From the NCBI GenBank assembly GCA_002189105.1, contig NIOB01000001.1:806001-870000 (forward strand): a stretch of DNA of 64,000 nt, in the 5' to 3' direction. The stretch comes from Saccharibacillus soli. GTDB lineage: Bacteria; Bacillota; Bacilli; Paenibacillales; Paenibacillaceae. Position numbers and translations under genes: made by a program. This document shows, piece after piece, positions 8,640 to 18,295 of this stretch. Positions within the stretch are counted from its first letter, which is position 1; each line of letters opens with the position of its first letter. The notes below the pieces were generated by a model, which was not told where the DNA came from, ran no database searches, and saw nothing but the letters and a program-made list of their open reading frames with translations.

Positions 8640-10046
8640 ATGAGAAAGTATGTATTAACGACAGTGATGGCGGTCCTGATGCTGATGTTCTTGCTCCCGC
8701 ATACGGGACAAGCGGCTTCCTCGGGTACCAAGATATTGTTCGACAACCAGGAGCTTGCTAATGCAGACGTGCTGACCGTTAATCAGACGACGATGGTGCC
8801 GATTCGGGTCGTGTCCGAAGAGTTGGGTTACAAAGTCGGCTGGAGCCAGTCGGCTCAACAGGTGTCCATCGTGAATGGCCCTGACAACATCGTACTCACC
8901 ATTAACCAGGGAACGGCTTCGATAAACGGAGCGCTCGTTCCACTGAGTCAACCTGCTGTAGCGGAGAAAAGTACAACTTATGTTCCGCTGCGGTTCGTCA
9001 GCGCACAACTGGGCATGCAGGTCAAATGGGACAATGCGGCGAAGACGGTCTTCCTGTTTACACCAGGCAATCCGGCCGGCGGTCAGATTGGCACGACCGT
9101 TCCGGGAACATCCGGTGAGACAACAGCTCCAACGCCGAACCCGAATCCCAATGCGGCGGTGCTGCAAGCGATCAGCTTCAGCGACAATCGGCTGATGGTC
9201 ACAACAGATCGAACAGTGTCGGTTAAGGATTCCGTATTGGCGGGCCCAGACCGTATCCTGCTGGAACTGTCAAACACCAGCATCAGCCCTTCATTGGGCA
9301 GTGGACTGGGCGTTGGTGATGTCGGAACAGTCTCGGCATCGAACGCAGACAATGTCTCGCAGATTCGGTATTTCATTCCCAAGAGCAATCCAAACAATGT
9401 GCAGGTTGTCATTGACCTCAAGAGTGCCAACACCTACAAGCTGTCTACAGAAGGAAGTTCCATCTTCGTAGCTCTGGATAAGGCAGCGGCCCCTAACACC
9501 AATGTGGGAGGCAATGGCAAGAAGGTTATCGTAATTGATGCTGGACATGGCGACCATGATCCAGGTGCAGTCGGCAACAGCATCCGGGAGAAAGACATCA
9601 ATCTGGGCATTGCACTCAAAGTGGAAGCGATGCTCAAGAAAAATCCGAAAGTGGATGTAGTCATGACACGCAGCGATGACACGTTCCTGGAATTGAAGGA
9701 GCGGGTGCGCGTCGCGCAAAACGTCAAGGCAGATGTGTTTGTCTCGATTCACAACAACAGCGGATCAGCGGCTGCAACCGGCACAGAGACGTATTACCAA
9801 CGGGCAGGCAGCAAATCGCTGGCTACCATCCTGCACAAGTACCTGTTGGCCGCTACTGGCCTTACAGACCGCAAGGTGCAATACGGCAACTTCCATGTTA
9901 TCCGGGAGACGACAATGCCAGCCGCGCTGCTCGAAGTCGGCTTTGTCAGCAATGCCAAAGATGCCGCCAAACTGAAGGATGAGGCATTCCAGCAGCGTGT
10001 GGCTGAAGCGATTGCCAAAGGGCTGTTTGAATACCTGGGCGTCTAG
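8640..10046 (+). CDS. Exported N-acetylmuramoyl-L-alanine amidase with stalk and AMIN domains
   Basis: This 468-residue protein hydrolyses the amide bond between N-acetylmuramic acid and L-alanine in peptidoglycan. Domains in order: signal peptide (residues 1-25, ending GQAAS); a copper-amine-oxidase N-terminal-like stalk domain (about 30-140, with MVPIRVVSEELGYKVGWSQ and YVPLRFVSAQLG); a Pro/Asn linker; an AMIN cell-wall-targeting domain (about 170-275); and the Amidase_3 zinc domain (about 292-466). Zinc ligands are seen in DAGHGD, the Glu of IREKD and the His of SIHNNS, and the catalytic Glu in LLEVGF. AGGTGG precedes the ATG. It acts outside the membrane, in cell separation or wall turnover. 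The 240 bases upstream hold no recognised riboswitch. Confidence 0.93.
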   Translation: MRKYVLTTVMAVLMLMFLLPHTGQAASSGTKILFDNQELANADVLTVNQTTMVPIRVVSEELGYKVGWSQSAQQVSIVNGPDNIVLTINQGTASINGALVPLSQPAVAEKSTTYVPLRFVSAQLGMQVKWDNAAKTVFLFTPGNPAGGQIGTTVPGTSGETTAPTPNPNPNAAVLQAISFSDNRLMVTTDRTVSVKDSVLAGPDRILLELSNTSISPSLGSGLGVGDVGTVSASNADNVSQIRYFIPKSNPNNVQVVIDLKSANTYKLSTEGSSIFVALDKAAAPNTNVGGNGKKVIVIDAGHGDHDPGAVGNSIREKDINLGIALKVEAMLKKNPKVDVVMTRSDDTFLELKERVRVAQNVKADVFVSIHNNSGSAAATGTETYYQRAGSKSLATILHKYLLAATGLTDRKVQYGNFHVIRETTMPAALLEVGFVSNAKDAAKLKDEAFQQRVAEAIAKGLFEYLGV

Positions 10047-10134
10047 GATGTCTTCGATGAAAAAGAAACACCAAATAAGTCCAATTGCACAAAGCAACCC
10101 AACCAAATAAGCAAAGGTTACGATTCTTTCATAC

Positions 10135-10173
10135 ATTCGCCGCCAGCAGGAGTGGACAACGCTGGCGGCGAAT
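10135..10173. terminator. Perfect 13-bp inverted repeat after the amidase gene
   Basis: ATTCGCCGCCAGC and GCTGGCGGCGAAT flank a 13-base loop. The stem is perfect and GC-rich, but only AATTGTTATGTTT follows, so it is a weak intrinsic terminator or an mRNA-end stabiliser. It lies 88 bases after the amidase stop. Confidence 0.55.
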
Positions 10174-10224
10174 TGTTATGTTTGATGCTGAATCGCTGGC
10201 AAAAGAGTGAAAGGGGACAAGATC

Positions 10225-12978
10225 ATGCAGCAGTTTAAATACAATCGTCGTCCGAATGGAAAATCGGGCACAGTCAGTAAAGTTGTACCGGCCGTCCTGG
10301 CCGTTGTTATGGGGGCCAGCGGAGGCGGATTTGCCCTGGCAGCAGAGACGACCACAACCGCTCCAAGCGCAGCCGTGACGGCTTCGACAGCATTCACAGG
10401 GTTTAGCGATGTGAAATCAGGCTACTGGGCGGAGAAGCATATTTACAAATTGGCGGCGCAGGGCATTGTATTGGGTCAAAACGGACAATTCAAACCGGGA
10501 GACAATATTACCCGTCAGGAAGCTGTGACGATGGCGATCCGCTTCATCGGCGCGGAGAAAGAGCTGGGTTCGATCGAATCCGCCGCACTTCCAAAAGGAT
10601 TGACGGCAAACAACTACTTCAAGCCTTATGTGGATCTGGCATTGGACAAAGGCATCTTGAAATCCGGTGAAGAGTCGGATAAAGACGGCAAATCGTGGGG
10701 AACCCAGCCAGCAAGCCGCGAATGGGTAACCAAGATCCTCGTTCGCGCCATTGGCAAGGAAGCAGATGCACTGGCTTCTTCCGGGGCTACCTCGTTTGCG
10801 GACAATTCGGACATCGCGGCAGGCAGCCTGGGTTATGTGAGCACAGCGGTGAAGCTGGGCATCGCGCAGGGTGTGGAAAACAACAAGTTTAATCCAGCCG
10901 GTTCGGTCACACGGGCGCAGATGGCCACCTTCTTCAGCCGTGCGGAAAATTATATTACGCCTACATATGCAGGAACAGCAACCGGGATCGTGACAGGGCT
11001 CACCGCCAACTCCTTGACCCTGTTTGCCAACGGCACCAGCACAACTTACACGCTGGGAGCGGGTACGGTTTACTATGCTGCTGATTCCGATGTCAAATCC
11101 CAGGCTTCGGCTCTGAAGCTTTATACAAAGGTGATGGCAGCGGGAACAGGTCAACAGGCGGCCTACGTGGAGACGGTGGATGCCAACGCCCAGGTTGAGA
11201 CCATCACGGGTGAATTTGACCGCATTACCGGCTCCAATACCCTGTGGCTCAAGACCGAGAATGATTATCCCAAGTATACCTTCGATCCTGCAACGGTCTT
11301 CCTGGATCAGAACGGCAATAAGATCGATTCCAAGAATATCAATGCCGGCAGCCGCGTTTCCCTGCTGAGAGAGACCTACTCCGGTAACGGCGCCATTCTG
11401 AGCGTGCAGATCACTTCGGGAAATGTCAGCAAGACAGATACAGGTTCAGTCTCGGCTGTGGATACCACGAACGGAACCGTAACCTTTATCTCTTCGACCG
11501 GACTGAGTGAGCAGTATAAGCTGGATTCCGGTTCGATCATTCGTTATCAGAACGAAATTCTGGCTTCGGCGGATCTCAAGACAGGCAGCAAAGTTCGTTA
11601 TACCATTGAGAACAATACCGTTCGTACAATCGAAGTGACCGAGAGTGTGGAACGTACACTGACCGCTTCGCTTTATCAGACGTCGCCTGATGGTTCGACT
11701 CTGACTTACCAGACATCGGCTGGCACGCTTGAAGTCAAGCTGGTTGCGAGCAATGCTGTGGTTGTGATTAATGGCAAGACGGCTGCGCTCAAGGATCTGA
11801 TCGCCGACAAGACGCAGGGTGACCGGATTGAACTGACGTTGAACGGCAATGGAGAAGTCACCCGCATTACCGTCAAAGAGCGCCTGGCGACCCAACTGGC
11901 GAATGCGACCATTAGCTCTTATGATGCGTCCACGGGCGTATTGGCGGTCATCGACTCGACAGGCAAGCCTTATGCCTTTACGCTGGATGCCAATACCAAG
12001 TTGAATGACAGTAACTCCACGCTCACTCTGAAGGGCGTAGAGCCGCTGCTTATCAAGGGTCGGGGGCTGAACCTGAGTGCTGTAGGAAGCCGTCTGCTGT
12101 CGATGAGCATCATCTACAAATATGAGGGCACGGTAGAGCAGGTGAACGGCGCTTCGATGCTGATTGGCCTGAAGCTGGATGATGGAACCAGTATCAAGCT
12201 GCCGTATGGCACATCAGGAACATTCGTTCAAGTATATGGCGTGACCAATGCAACACTGAACAATGTAAAGGTTGGAGACCGGGTTGTCGCTTCGCTGTAT
12301 ACCGATCGTGTGGCGCTGCAATCCGTAGCCGTACAGACGACCCAGCAGTTCCGGGTAACCAGCACTTCGCCTTCGACGAATCGTCTAAGCCTTGAGCGCA
12401 GCGGAACGTCGATTACGCCTTATGTGGACAATGCAACTATCGTGAATGCACAAGGGCAGCAAATCGGTTTTTCCGGTCTGACGGTTGGCAGCATGGTCGA
12501 TGTCACATTCACCGGTTCGGACGTCTCCAAGGTGCGTCTATCCGATAGTGTAATTGGCACGATTCAAAGCGTTGATCCGGGTTCCCGAAGCGTCACGGTG
12601 CAGACTTCTTCCGGAACCGCACGTACGTATTCGGCAGCCGTGCAGCCCATTACCGTGAATCAGAACGGCTCCAACGTATCGGGCATCTCAACGCTCTCCG
12701 CAGGACAGCATGTACAGGCTGTCGTTCAACCCGATGGCAGTACATCCTTCACGGTATTCCAGGCTCTGACCAAATCGTTCTGGAAATACGATGCGTTTAC
12801 GCAGACTGTATACGTGAAGATTACACCGGGATCGTCGGAGAACAACATGTTCAAATTGTCACCTGATGCCTGGGTTCATCAGGGAACAGCGAATATCAGC
12901 GTGCAATCGCTCGCTGGAGATGATAAGATCGTATTGTATCTGAATAACAACGTCGTCTACGAGCTTGTGAAGCAATAG
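10225..12978 (+). CDS. Exported S-layer-homology (SLH) domain protein
   Basis: A 917-residue surface protein. After a signal peptide (hydrophobic core VVPAVLAVVMGASGGGFALA) there are about three SLH repeats (roughly residues 55-115, 118-180 and 190-250; motifs FSDVKSGYWAEKHIYKLAAQGIV, NITRQEAVTMAIRF and SVTRAQMATFFSRAE). SLH domains bind pyruvylated secondary wall polymers and anchor proteins to the wall. The remaining ~650 residues are Ser/Thr/Gly-rich beta-type sequence of repeated short modules (patterns like V..VD...GTVT), with no catalytic motif that I can see. The ATG at 10225 follows AAAGGGGAC; an upstream GTG (10207) is in frame but overlaps that site. It lies between two hairpins and is probably monocistronic. 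Confidence 0.9.
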   Translation: MQQFKYNRRPNGKSGTVSKVVPAVLAVVMGASGGGFALAAETTTTAPSAAVTASTAFTGFSDVKSGYWAEKHIYKLAAQGIVLGQNGQFKPGDNITRQEAVTMAIRFIGAEKELGSIESAALPKGLTANNYFKPYVDLALDKGILKSGEESDKDGKSWGTQPASREWVTKILVRAIGKEADALASSGATSFADNSDIAAGSLGYVSTAVKLGIAQGVENNKFNPAGSVTRAQMATFFSRAENYITPTYAGTATGIVTGLTANSLTLFANGTSTTYTLGAGTVYYAADSDVKSQASALKLYTKVMAAGTGQQAAYVETVDANAQVETITGEFDRITGSNTLWLKTENDYPKYTFDPATVFLDQNGNKIDSKNINAGSRVSLLRETYSGNGAILSVQITSGNVSKTDTGSVSAVDTTNGTVTFISSTGLSEQYKLDSGSIIRYQNEILASADLKTGSKVRYTIENNTVRTIEVTESVERTLTASLYQTSPDGSTLTYQTSAGTLEVKLVASNAVVVINGKTAALKDLIADKTQGDRIELTLNGNGEVTRITVKERLATQLANATISSYDASTGVLAVIDSTGKPYAFTLDANTKLNDSNSTLTLKGVEPLLIKGRGLNLSAVGSRLLSMSIIYKYEGTVEQVNGASMLIGLKLDDGTSIKLPYGTSGTFVQVYGVTNATLNNVKVGDRVVASLYTDRVALQSVAVQTTQQFRVTSTSPSTNRLSLERSGTSITPYVDNATIVNAQGQQIGFSGLTVGSMVDVTFTGSDVSKVRLSDSVIGTIQSVDPGSRSVTVQTSSGTARTYSAAVQPITVNQNGSNVSGISTLSAGQHVQAVVQPDGSTSFTVFQALTKSFWKYDAFTQTVYVKITPGSSENNMFKLSPDAWVHQGTANISVQSLAGDDKIVLYLNNNVVYELVKQ

Positions 12979-13011
12979 ATCTCCGCCCGGCGACTGCCGG
13001 GAACAGCCGGG

Positions 13012-13056
13012 CCGGTTCGGTGCGAACGCTCACGTTCGCATCGGCCGGTTTGTCTT
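13012..13056 (+). terminator. Hairpin terminator after the SLH gene
   Basis: A perfect TGCGAACG-CTCA-CGTTCGCA stem is extended by CCGG/CCGG and followed by TTTGTCTTTG. It sits 34 bases after the SLH stop and before nth. Confidence 0.65.
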
Positions 13057-13112
13057 TGACTTCGGACATTGCTTGCAGGCCTGTGATCGCGGCGTGGAAA
13101 AAGGATTGAGCC

Positions 13113-13784
13113 ATGACAAACGCGAAGGTCAGACATATCCTCGATACGATTGCCGGCATGTATCCGGACGCCCGCTGCGAACTGGACTACAGCAACGCGT
13201 TTGAACTGACAATCGCAGTGCTGCTATCCGCGCAGTGCACGGATGTGACGGTCAATAAAGTGACGAAGGATCTGTTTCAGAAATACCATTCGCCTGCCGA
13301 TTACCTGGCCGTTTCGCGCGAAGAACTGGAACAGGATATTCGCCGAATCGGATTGTATCGCAACAAGGCGAAGCATATTCAGAACCTCTGCCATCTGCTG
13401 ATTGAACAGTATGGAGGCGAGATTCCAAGCGTGCACGATGAGTTGGTCAAGCTGCCCGGCGTGGGTCGCAAGACTGCTAATGTAGTGGTATCCAATGCGT
13501 TTGACGTTCCGGCGATTGCGGTCGATACGCACGTTGAACGTGTGTCCAAGCGATTGGGATTGGCCGCGCAGGAGGATTCCGTGCTGGAAGTGGAGAAGAA
13601 GTTGATGAAAAAAGTGCCGAAAGACGAATGGACGCTCACTCATCACCGTCTGATTTTCTTCGGTCGCTACCACTGCAAGGCGCAATCGCCCAACTGTCAG
13701 GTCTGCCCGCTGCTCGATGTCTGCAAGGAAGGCAAAAAACGCATGAAGACGTCAACGGTGCGCCGCACCCGAAAATCGGGCTGA
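13113..13784 (+). CDS. nth: Endonuclease III (DNA glycosylase/AP lyase)
   Basis: Nth removes oxidised pyrimidines and cleaves the abasic site in base-excision repair. The 223-residue product carries the helix-hairpin-helix LPGVGRKTANVV (about 114-125, with the catalytic Lys at ~120), the catalytic Asp in VDTHVERVSKRL (~138), and the C-terminal [4Fe-4S] pattern C-X6-C-X2-C-X5-C (Cys ~188, 195, 198, 204). All key residues are present. A short basic tail follows the cluster. The ATG at 13113 follows GGAAAAAGGATTG. A small unknown gene follows after 55 bases and may be cotranscribed. Confidence 0.96.
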   Translation: MTNAKVRHILDTIAGMYPDARCELDYSNAFELTIAVLLSAQCTDVTVNKVTKDLFQKYHSPADYLAVSREELEQDIRRIGLYRNKAKHIQNLCHLLIEQYGGEIPSVHDELVKLPGVGRKTANVVVSNAFDVPAIAVDTHVERVSKRLGLAAQEDSVLEVEKKLMKKVPKDEWTLTHHRLIFFGRYHCKAQSPNCQVCPLLDVCKEGKKRMKTSTVRRTRKSG

Positions 13785-13839
13785 GGCCTGCGTATGCACG
13801 AAACGTCATGAAAATTACACGAAAAAGAGGTTGGACAGG

Positions 13840-14106
13840 ATGGAAAACATGAAATGCGTAACAGTGTACACCAATGAATTTGAAAAATTTTCGGACATTT
13901 TCGAGCAGGTGCTGTCAAGCGATCTGCCAGAGAACGAAGACACGGAAGTTGAAGGCGTAACAGTGGGCGTAGTCACTGATATTCCGGAAGAGTATATCGA
14001 ACAAATGCGAGTGAAACCGGAAGTGGTCGTGATGCGCGACAAAAAACGCAACATTACGATTCTGCAGCACGGCAAAATTTTTGAAATTTTCATCCCGTCC
14101 GTTTAA
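13840..14106 (+). CDS. Small conserved-looking hypothetical protein (88 aa)
   Basis: I do not recognise a family. The protein is acidic with no membrane segment. It has a beta-type start (MKCVTVYTNEFEKFSDIF), a Glu-rich middle, and two further strands (EVVVMRDKKRNITILQHGKIFEIFIP), a pattern compatible with a small alpha/beta domain. AAAGAGG lies nine bases before the ATG at 13840; TTG 13831 and ATG 13849 are alternatives. It sits between nth and the dynamin gene in the same direction, with short gaps on both sides, so it may be in their transcript. Confidence 0.65.
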   Translation: MENMKCVTVYTNEFEKFSDIFEQVLSSDLPENEDTEVEGVTVGVVTDIPEEYIEQMRVKPEVVVMRDKKRNITILQHGKIFEIFIPSV

Positions 14107-14152
14107 GTTTCGTTAACCGGAACATCAAACGGCGCTGAACCTGGAGGAGCAT

Positions 14153-17100
14153 ATGGCGGACACGACAATGAAATCCGGGGATCTGCACAAGACATTAGAG
14201 CGGCTGCGTGCCGCTCTAATTTCATATGAAGATCCCGAGACAGCGGCCAAAATTGGCCAACTGCAACGCAAGTGGGATAAAAGTGAGCTGACGCTCGCCT
14301 TTTTGGGTCATTTCTCAGCTGGTAAATCAAGTTTGATTAATGCACTCTGCGGAGAACCTCTGCTTCCATCCGGCCCGCTTCCTACAACAGCCAATGCCGC
14401 CATCATTCGCAGCGGCGAACGTCGTGCGGAGATTACGCTGCATCCGGCGAGTGGAGTAGACCGGATTGCGGAGTCCGAGTCGGCGGAGGATGTACAGGAG
14501 AGAAAGTTGGTTCTGCCTCCCGAGAAGATGGAAGAAGCTCTCGCCCGGTATTGCAAGGACGGCGAAGCCTACGCCACGGTAGAGATCTGGGGTGATATTT
14601 CGCTGCTGCACGGCGGAGGAGCCTTTCTCGATACACCGGGTGTCGATTCAACCGATGCCGCGCACGCCTCGGCAACCGATGCGGCTCTGCATTTGGCGGA
14701 TGTCGCCTTTTATGTGATGGACTACAACCATGTGCAGTCGGAGACCAATCTGGCATTTGCCAAAAGTCTGTCTGATCTGGGCAAGCCGCTGTATCTGATC
14801 GTCAATCAGGTTGATAAGCACCGGGAAACGGAACTGTCATTTGCCGGTTACCGGGAGACGGTTGAACGAACCTTTGCGGATTGGCAGATTCAGTCGGCAG
14901 GTGTGCTTTATTTGTCCGTCAAACGTCCGGATCACCCTCTTAGCGGCTGGAAAGGACTGCTGGCATTGATCGAACGTCTGCTGGCCGAGCGAAGCGCGGT
15001 ATTGGAACGCGGCGTACGTCTGGCGGCCCAGGATCTGCTGGATCGTCATATCCACCGTGAGCGGGAGACTCGCCCTGCCGAAGCCGCAGAGATGGATGAG
15101 CAGGAAGCAGCCCTGGAGGACGAAGCGGAAGCGAATTTGCAAGCGCTTCAGCAGGAAAGGGAAGCCCTCGCGGGAGAAAGCGCCGCGATTCGGGAACGAC
15201 TGATGAGCGACATTGGGCGTACGCTGGACAATGCTCCAATCATGCCGGCATCGCTGCGCGACCTGGTGGCGGCTTATTTGGAAGCTTCGGCTGCCGGATT
15301 CCGGGCGGGAGGTTTGTTTGGCTCCAAGAAGAAGACGGAGCAGGAGCGCGAGCGGCGGCTTGAGACGGCTGCCGCCGATTTTGCCGAGCGCGTAGAAGCC
15401 GGATTGGACGTTCACGTCCGCGAACGCCTGCGTGCGTTTGGGCGCGAACTCGGCGTCTGGGACGCCAACTGGGAAGCGAAGCTGGAATCCGCTCTGCCGC
15501 GGGTTGAGCGCGGCTGGATCACCGGGCGTCTGAACCCGGACGCCCGGCTGTCGCCGGAATACGTCATGAACTTCACCGGCGACCTGCGCACCGATGCGCT
15601 TGGCCGCTTCCGCAGGGCGGCCTTGGAGTTTGCCGACCGGCTGCTGGAGAGCCGGGGACCGCAGCATGCAGAGCGGCTGGCCGAACTGGACGGCCAGCTG
15701 AAGCTCGCTTCGGCGCTTGCGGACAAAGCGCGTCGCCGCCGCGAAGTGCGCGAAGCGCTGGACGCCCGCGAAGCGCAGCTCGCGGAACTGCTCGGCTCCG
15801 CCGGGGAACTGCCGGCAGCGCAGCTGCCGACCATCGAGGCGCAGCCGATTGCACCGGATGAGGCCGGTGCCGCGCCGCAGGTGAAGGGCGCCTCCGCCTC
15901 GGCGCCAAGCGCAGCGACAGCAGGCGGCGCATCAGCCGCCGCTGAACACTCGGCGGAGACTCTCGCCGAGTCCGCTGCCCTTGAAGGCGCCGCTGCATCA
16001 TCCGCACCGTCTGCCGCTCCTGCGGAAACCGCCGCGCCGTCCGCCGAGTCCGCTGCCCTTGAAGGCTCCGCCGCGTCATCCGCGCCGCAGCCTGCATCCG
16101 GCCGCCTTGCCATTCTGCGCTCCGCTGCCGATCGCCTGCATGAAGCGGCAGGCCTGCTGGAACCTCTGCCGGCCTTCGGTTCGGCTCTGCGAGCCATGAG
16201 CGAGCGCGAAGCTTCGCTGCGTGGAGGGCGCTTCACGCTGGCTCTGTTCGGAGCGTTCAGCGCCGGTAAGTCCTCATTCGCCAATGCGCTGCTTGGCGAT
16301 TCGTTCCTTCCGGTGTCGCCGCATCCGACTACCGCAGCGATCAGTCGGATCATGGCGACCGAACGCGCCGAGGATCATGGCCACGCACTTGTCGTCATGA
16401 AGACCGAAGAAGAGCTGCTGGGCGACCTGGCTGATGCCTGTGAGCTGCTGGGTCTGCATGATCCTGCTATGGGACGCTGGCGAGCGGAAGTCCGTGCGCT
16501 CACGCCGCAGAAGATCCATCCTTCGGGTCGTGCGCATTACAGCTTCCTGAAGGCGGCTGCCGCAGGGTATGATCGTGTGGAATCGATGCTGGGCACCGAG
16601 GTGCTGGTTGGACCGGATGAGTTCCGGCAGTATGCGGCTGACGAGAGCCGCGCCTGCTTCGTGAAGCGCATCGATCTGTATATTGATTCCGAGTGGACGC
16701 GTCAGGGAATTGTGCTGGTGGATACGCCGGGAGCGGATTCGGTTCATGCCCGCCATACCGGAGTCACGTTCGACTATATGAAAAATGCGGATGCTCTTGT
16801 ATTCGTCACATATTACAACCATGCGTTTTCCCGTGCCGATCGTCAGTTCCTGGCGCAGCTGGGACGGGTCAAGGGCAGTGACACGGTAGACAAGACTTTC
16901 TTTGTAGTGAACGCGGCGGATCTGGCCGATTCAGCGGAAGAATGTGAAGGGGTCACTTCCCATCTCGAAGAACGGCTGCGCGGTGAAGGCATTTTGCGCC
17001 CACGCATCTACCCGGTTTCCAGCATCCAGGCGCTGGACGCCAAGCGTATGCGTTCGGGAATAGGAGAGCCGTCCCTAGCGGGTACTTCCGCAGCGGAGAG

Positions 17101-18067
17101 TCACTCTTCCGATAAAGCAGGCAGAGGCGTTTCCTTTGATCGATTTGCGCATTTTGAACGCGATCTGATGCATTTTGCCGCTGAGGAGCTGGCCGGTCTT
17201 GCGGCGGCTGCGGCGGATCGGGAGATTGCTGCGGCTCAGGAACGTCTGAACCGATGGCTGGATGAAGCCGCTCAGGGTGAAGAAGAACGTCAGAATCGTC
17301 TGGAGCGTCTGGATCGCGCATCAGCCAGAGCGCAGAAGGTTATCGAAGCGGCGGGGACAGCGGACAAAGCTCCCGAGCTGACACGGGAGATTCGGGAACT
17401 GCTGTTCCACGTCCGTCAGCGGATCGAATTCCGCTTCAGCGCCTGGTTTGCGGAGAGCTTCAACCCGGCGCTGCTGCATACGGGAGTCAGCGACCTCAAA
17501 GGCTCATTCCTGGCCTGTGGGCGCGAGCTTTCCCGGATGATTGCGCGGGAAGCCGAGAATGAGCTGCTGGCGACGGGTCTGCGGATTGAACGTGCCGGAC
17601 GACGTATGCTGTTGGAGACGCTGGCGGATACGAAGGAGCATCTGACAACGCTTGGAGCTCCCTTTGATTCCCTTCATTACGGTGACGGTGGAGCTTGGGA
17701 GACGCCGGAGATTTCGGAGGTACAGCTTGGAAGTGCGCTGGATTGGTCATCTCTGTGGCCGCTGTTCAAGAATCCCAAAGTGTTCTTTGAACAAAGGGGA
17801 CGCGATGTGGTACGTGAGGCTGCTCTAGCAACCTTCCGTGAAGCCCTTCAACATATTACAGATGCACGCCTGCCGGAATTTGAGAGCTTTTACGGACAAC
17901 AGCTGGCCGAAAAGCTGGAAGCCGAATCGCTGGAACTTCAGCGCCGGGCAGAAGAAGCGACCCAAGGGTTACGCCTTTCGCTGTCGGGCCGCCCGGATAC
18001 GGAACGTTGGAAACAGATCGAACAGCGTTTACAAGATGTATTAAATTCGTCAGCTCAAATATCATAA
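14153..18067 (+). CDS. Two-headed bacterial dynamin-like GTPase (DynA-type)
   Basis: A 1304-residue protein with two complete dynamin modules in tandem, the architecture of Bacillus subtilis DynA (about 1190 residues), which tethers and repairs membranes and protects against phage and pore-forming stress. GTPase 1: P-loop GHFSAGKSS (~residue 52), switch PLPTTANAA, G3 DTPGVD (~160), G4 NQVDK. GTPase 2: GAFSAGKSS (~702), PHPTTAAIS, G3 DTPGAD (~857), and VNAADL in the G4 position. Long charged helical regions follow each head. An Ala/Ser/Pro-rich linker (about 576-652) with an internal SAALEG repeat joins the halves and is far more GC-rich than its surroundings. GGAGG precedes the ATG. A terminator follows at 18104. 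Confidence 0.93.
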   Translation: MADTTMKSGDLHKTLERLRAALISYEDPETAAKIGQLQRKWDKSELTLAFLGHFSAGKSSLINALCGEPLLPSGPLPTTANAAIIRSGERRAEITLHPASGVDRIAESESAEDVQERKLVLPPEKMEEALARYCKDGEAYATVEIWGDISLLHGGGAFLDTPGVDSTDAAHASATDAALHLADVAFYVMDYNHVQSETNLAFAKSLSDLGKPLYLIVNQVDKHRETELSFAGYRETVERTFADWQIQSAGVLYLSVKRPDHPLSGWKGLLALIERLLAERSAVLERGVRLAAQDLLDRHIHRERETRPAEAAEMDEQEAALEDEAEANLQALQQEREALAGESAAIRERLMSDIGRTLDNAPIMPASLRDLVAAYLEASAAGFRAGGLFGSKKKTEQERERRLETAAADFAERVEAGLDVHVRERLRAFGRELGVWDANWEAKLESALPRVERGWITGRLNPDARLSPEYVMNFTGDLRTDALGRFRRAALEFADRLLESRGPQHAERLAELDGQLKLASALADKARRRREVREALDAREAQLAELLGSAGELPAAQLPTIEAQPIAPDEAGAAPQVKGASASAPSAATAGGASAAAEHSAETLAESAALEGAAASSAPSAAPAETAAPSAESAALEGSAASSAPQPASGRLAILRSAADRLHEAAGLLEPLPAFGSALRAMSEREASLRGGRFTLALFGAFSAGKSSFANALLGDSFLPVSPHPTTAAISRIMATERAEDHGHALVVMKTEEELLGDLADACELLGLHDPAMGRWRAEVRALTPQKIHPSGRAHYSFLKAAAAGYDRVESMLGTEVLVGPDEFRQYAADESRACFVKRIDLYIDSEWTRQGIVLVDTPGADSVHARHTGVTFDYMKNADALVFVTYYNHAFSRADRQFLAQLGRVKGSDTVDKTFFVVNAADLADSAEECEGVTSHLEERLRGEGILRPRIYPVSSIQALDAKRMRSGIGEPSLAGTSAAESHSSDKAGRGVSFDRFAHFERDLMHFAAEELAGLAAAAADREIAAAQERLNRWLDEAAQGEEERQNRLERLDRASARAQKVIEAAGTADKAPELTREIRELLFHVRQRIEFRFSAWFAESFNPALLHTGVSDLKGSFLACGRELSRMIAREAENELLATGLRIERAGRRMLLETLADTKEHLTTLGAPFDSLHYGDGGAWETPEISEVQLGSALDWSSLWPLFKNPKVFFEQRGRDVVREAALATFREALQHITDARLPEFESFYGQQLAEKLEAESLELQRRAEEATQGLRLSLSGRPDTERWKQIEQRLQDVLNSSAQIS

Positions 18068-18103
18068 ATGTCCTTGATTTAATTTGATTTCCATTTTATA
18101 AAA

Positions 18104-18149
18104 AGGTATACAAATGTGAGATATTCCTTCACGTGTATACCTTTTTTTT
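18104..18149 (+). terminator. Terminator after the dynamin gene
   Basis: GGTATACA and TGTATACC form the stem, with a partly pairing AAATGTGAG/CTTCACG interior, followed by eight T residues. Confidence 0.85.
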
Positions 18150-18295
18150 GGGCCTTCATGAGTTTCGGGACTTATATTGCTGGGTAACTAATGAGATAAA
18201 AGACTTAGTTAGATCTAGGAGTATTGACTCGTTTTGTTGAAGGCATGCAAGAGGCCTAGTCGGGTTCCTAAGATATGCGGGCGGGAGAGAAGATC

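Noticed and set aside
9765-10136. Minus-strand frame starting with a hydrophobic MYERIVTFAYLVGLLCAIG segment
   Set aside because: Beyond the first ~35 codons it runs antisense through the amidase gene with unlikely composition, and no ribosome binding site is seen. It remains a faint possibility as a very short peptide only if a different stop were used.
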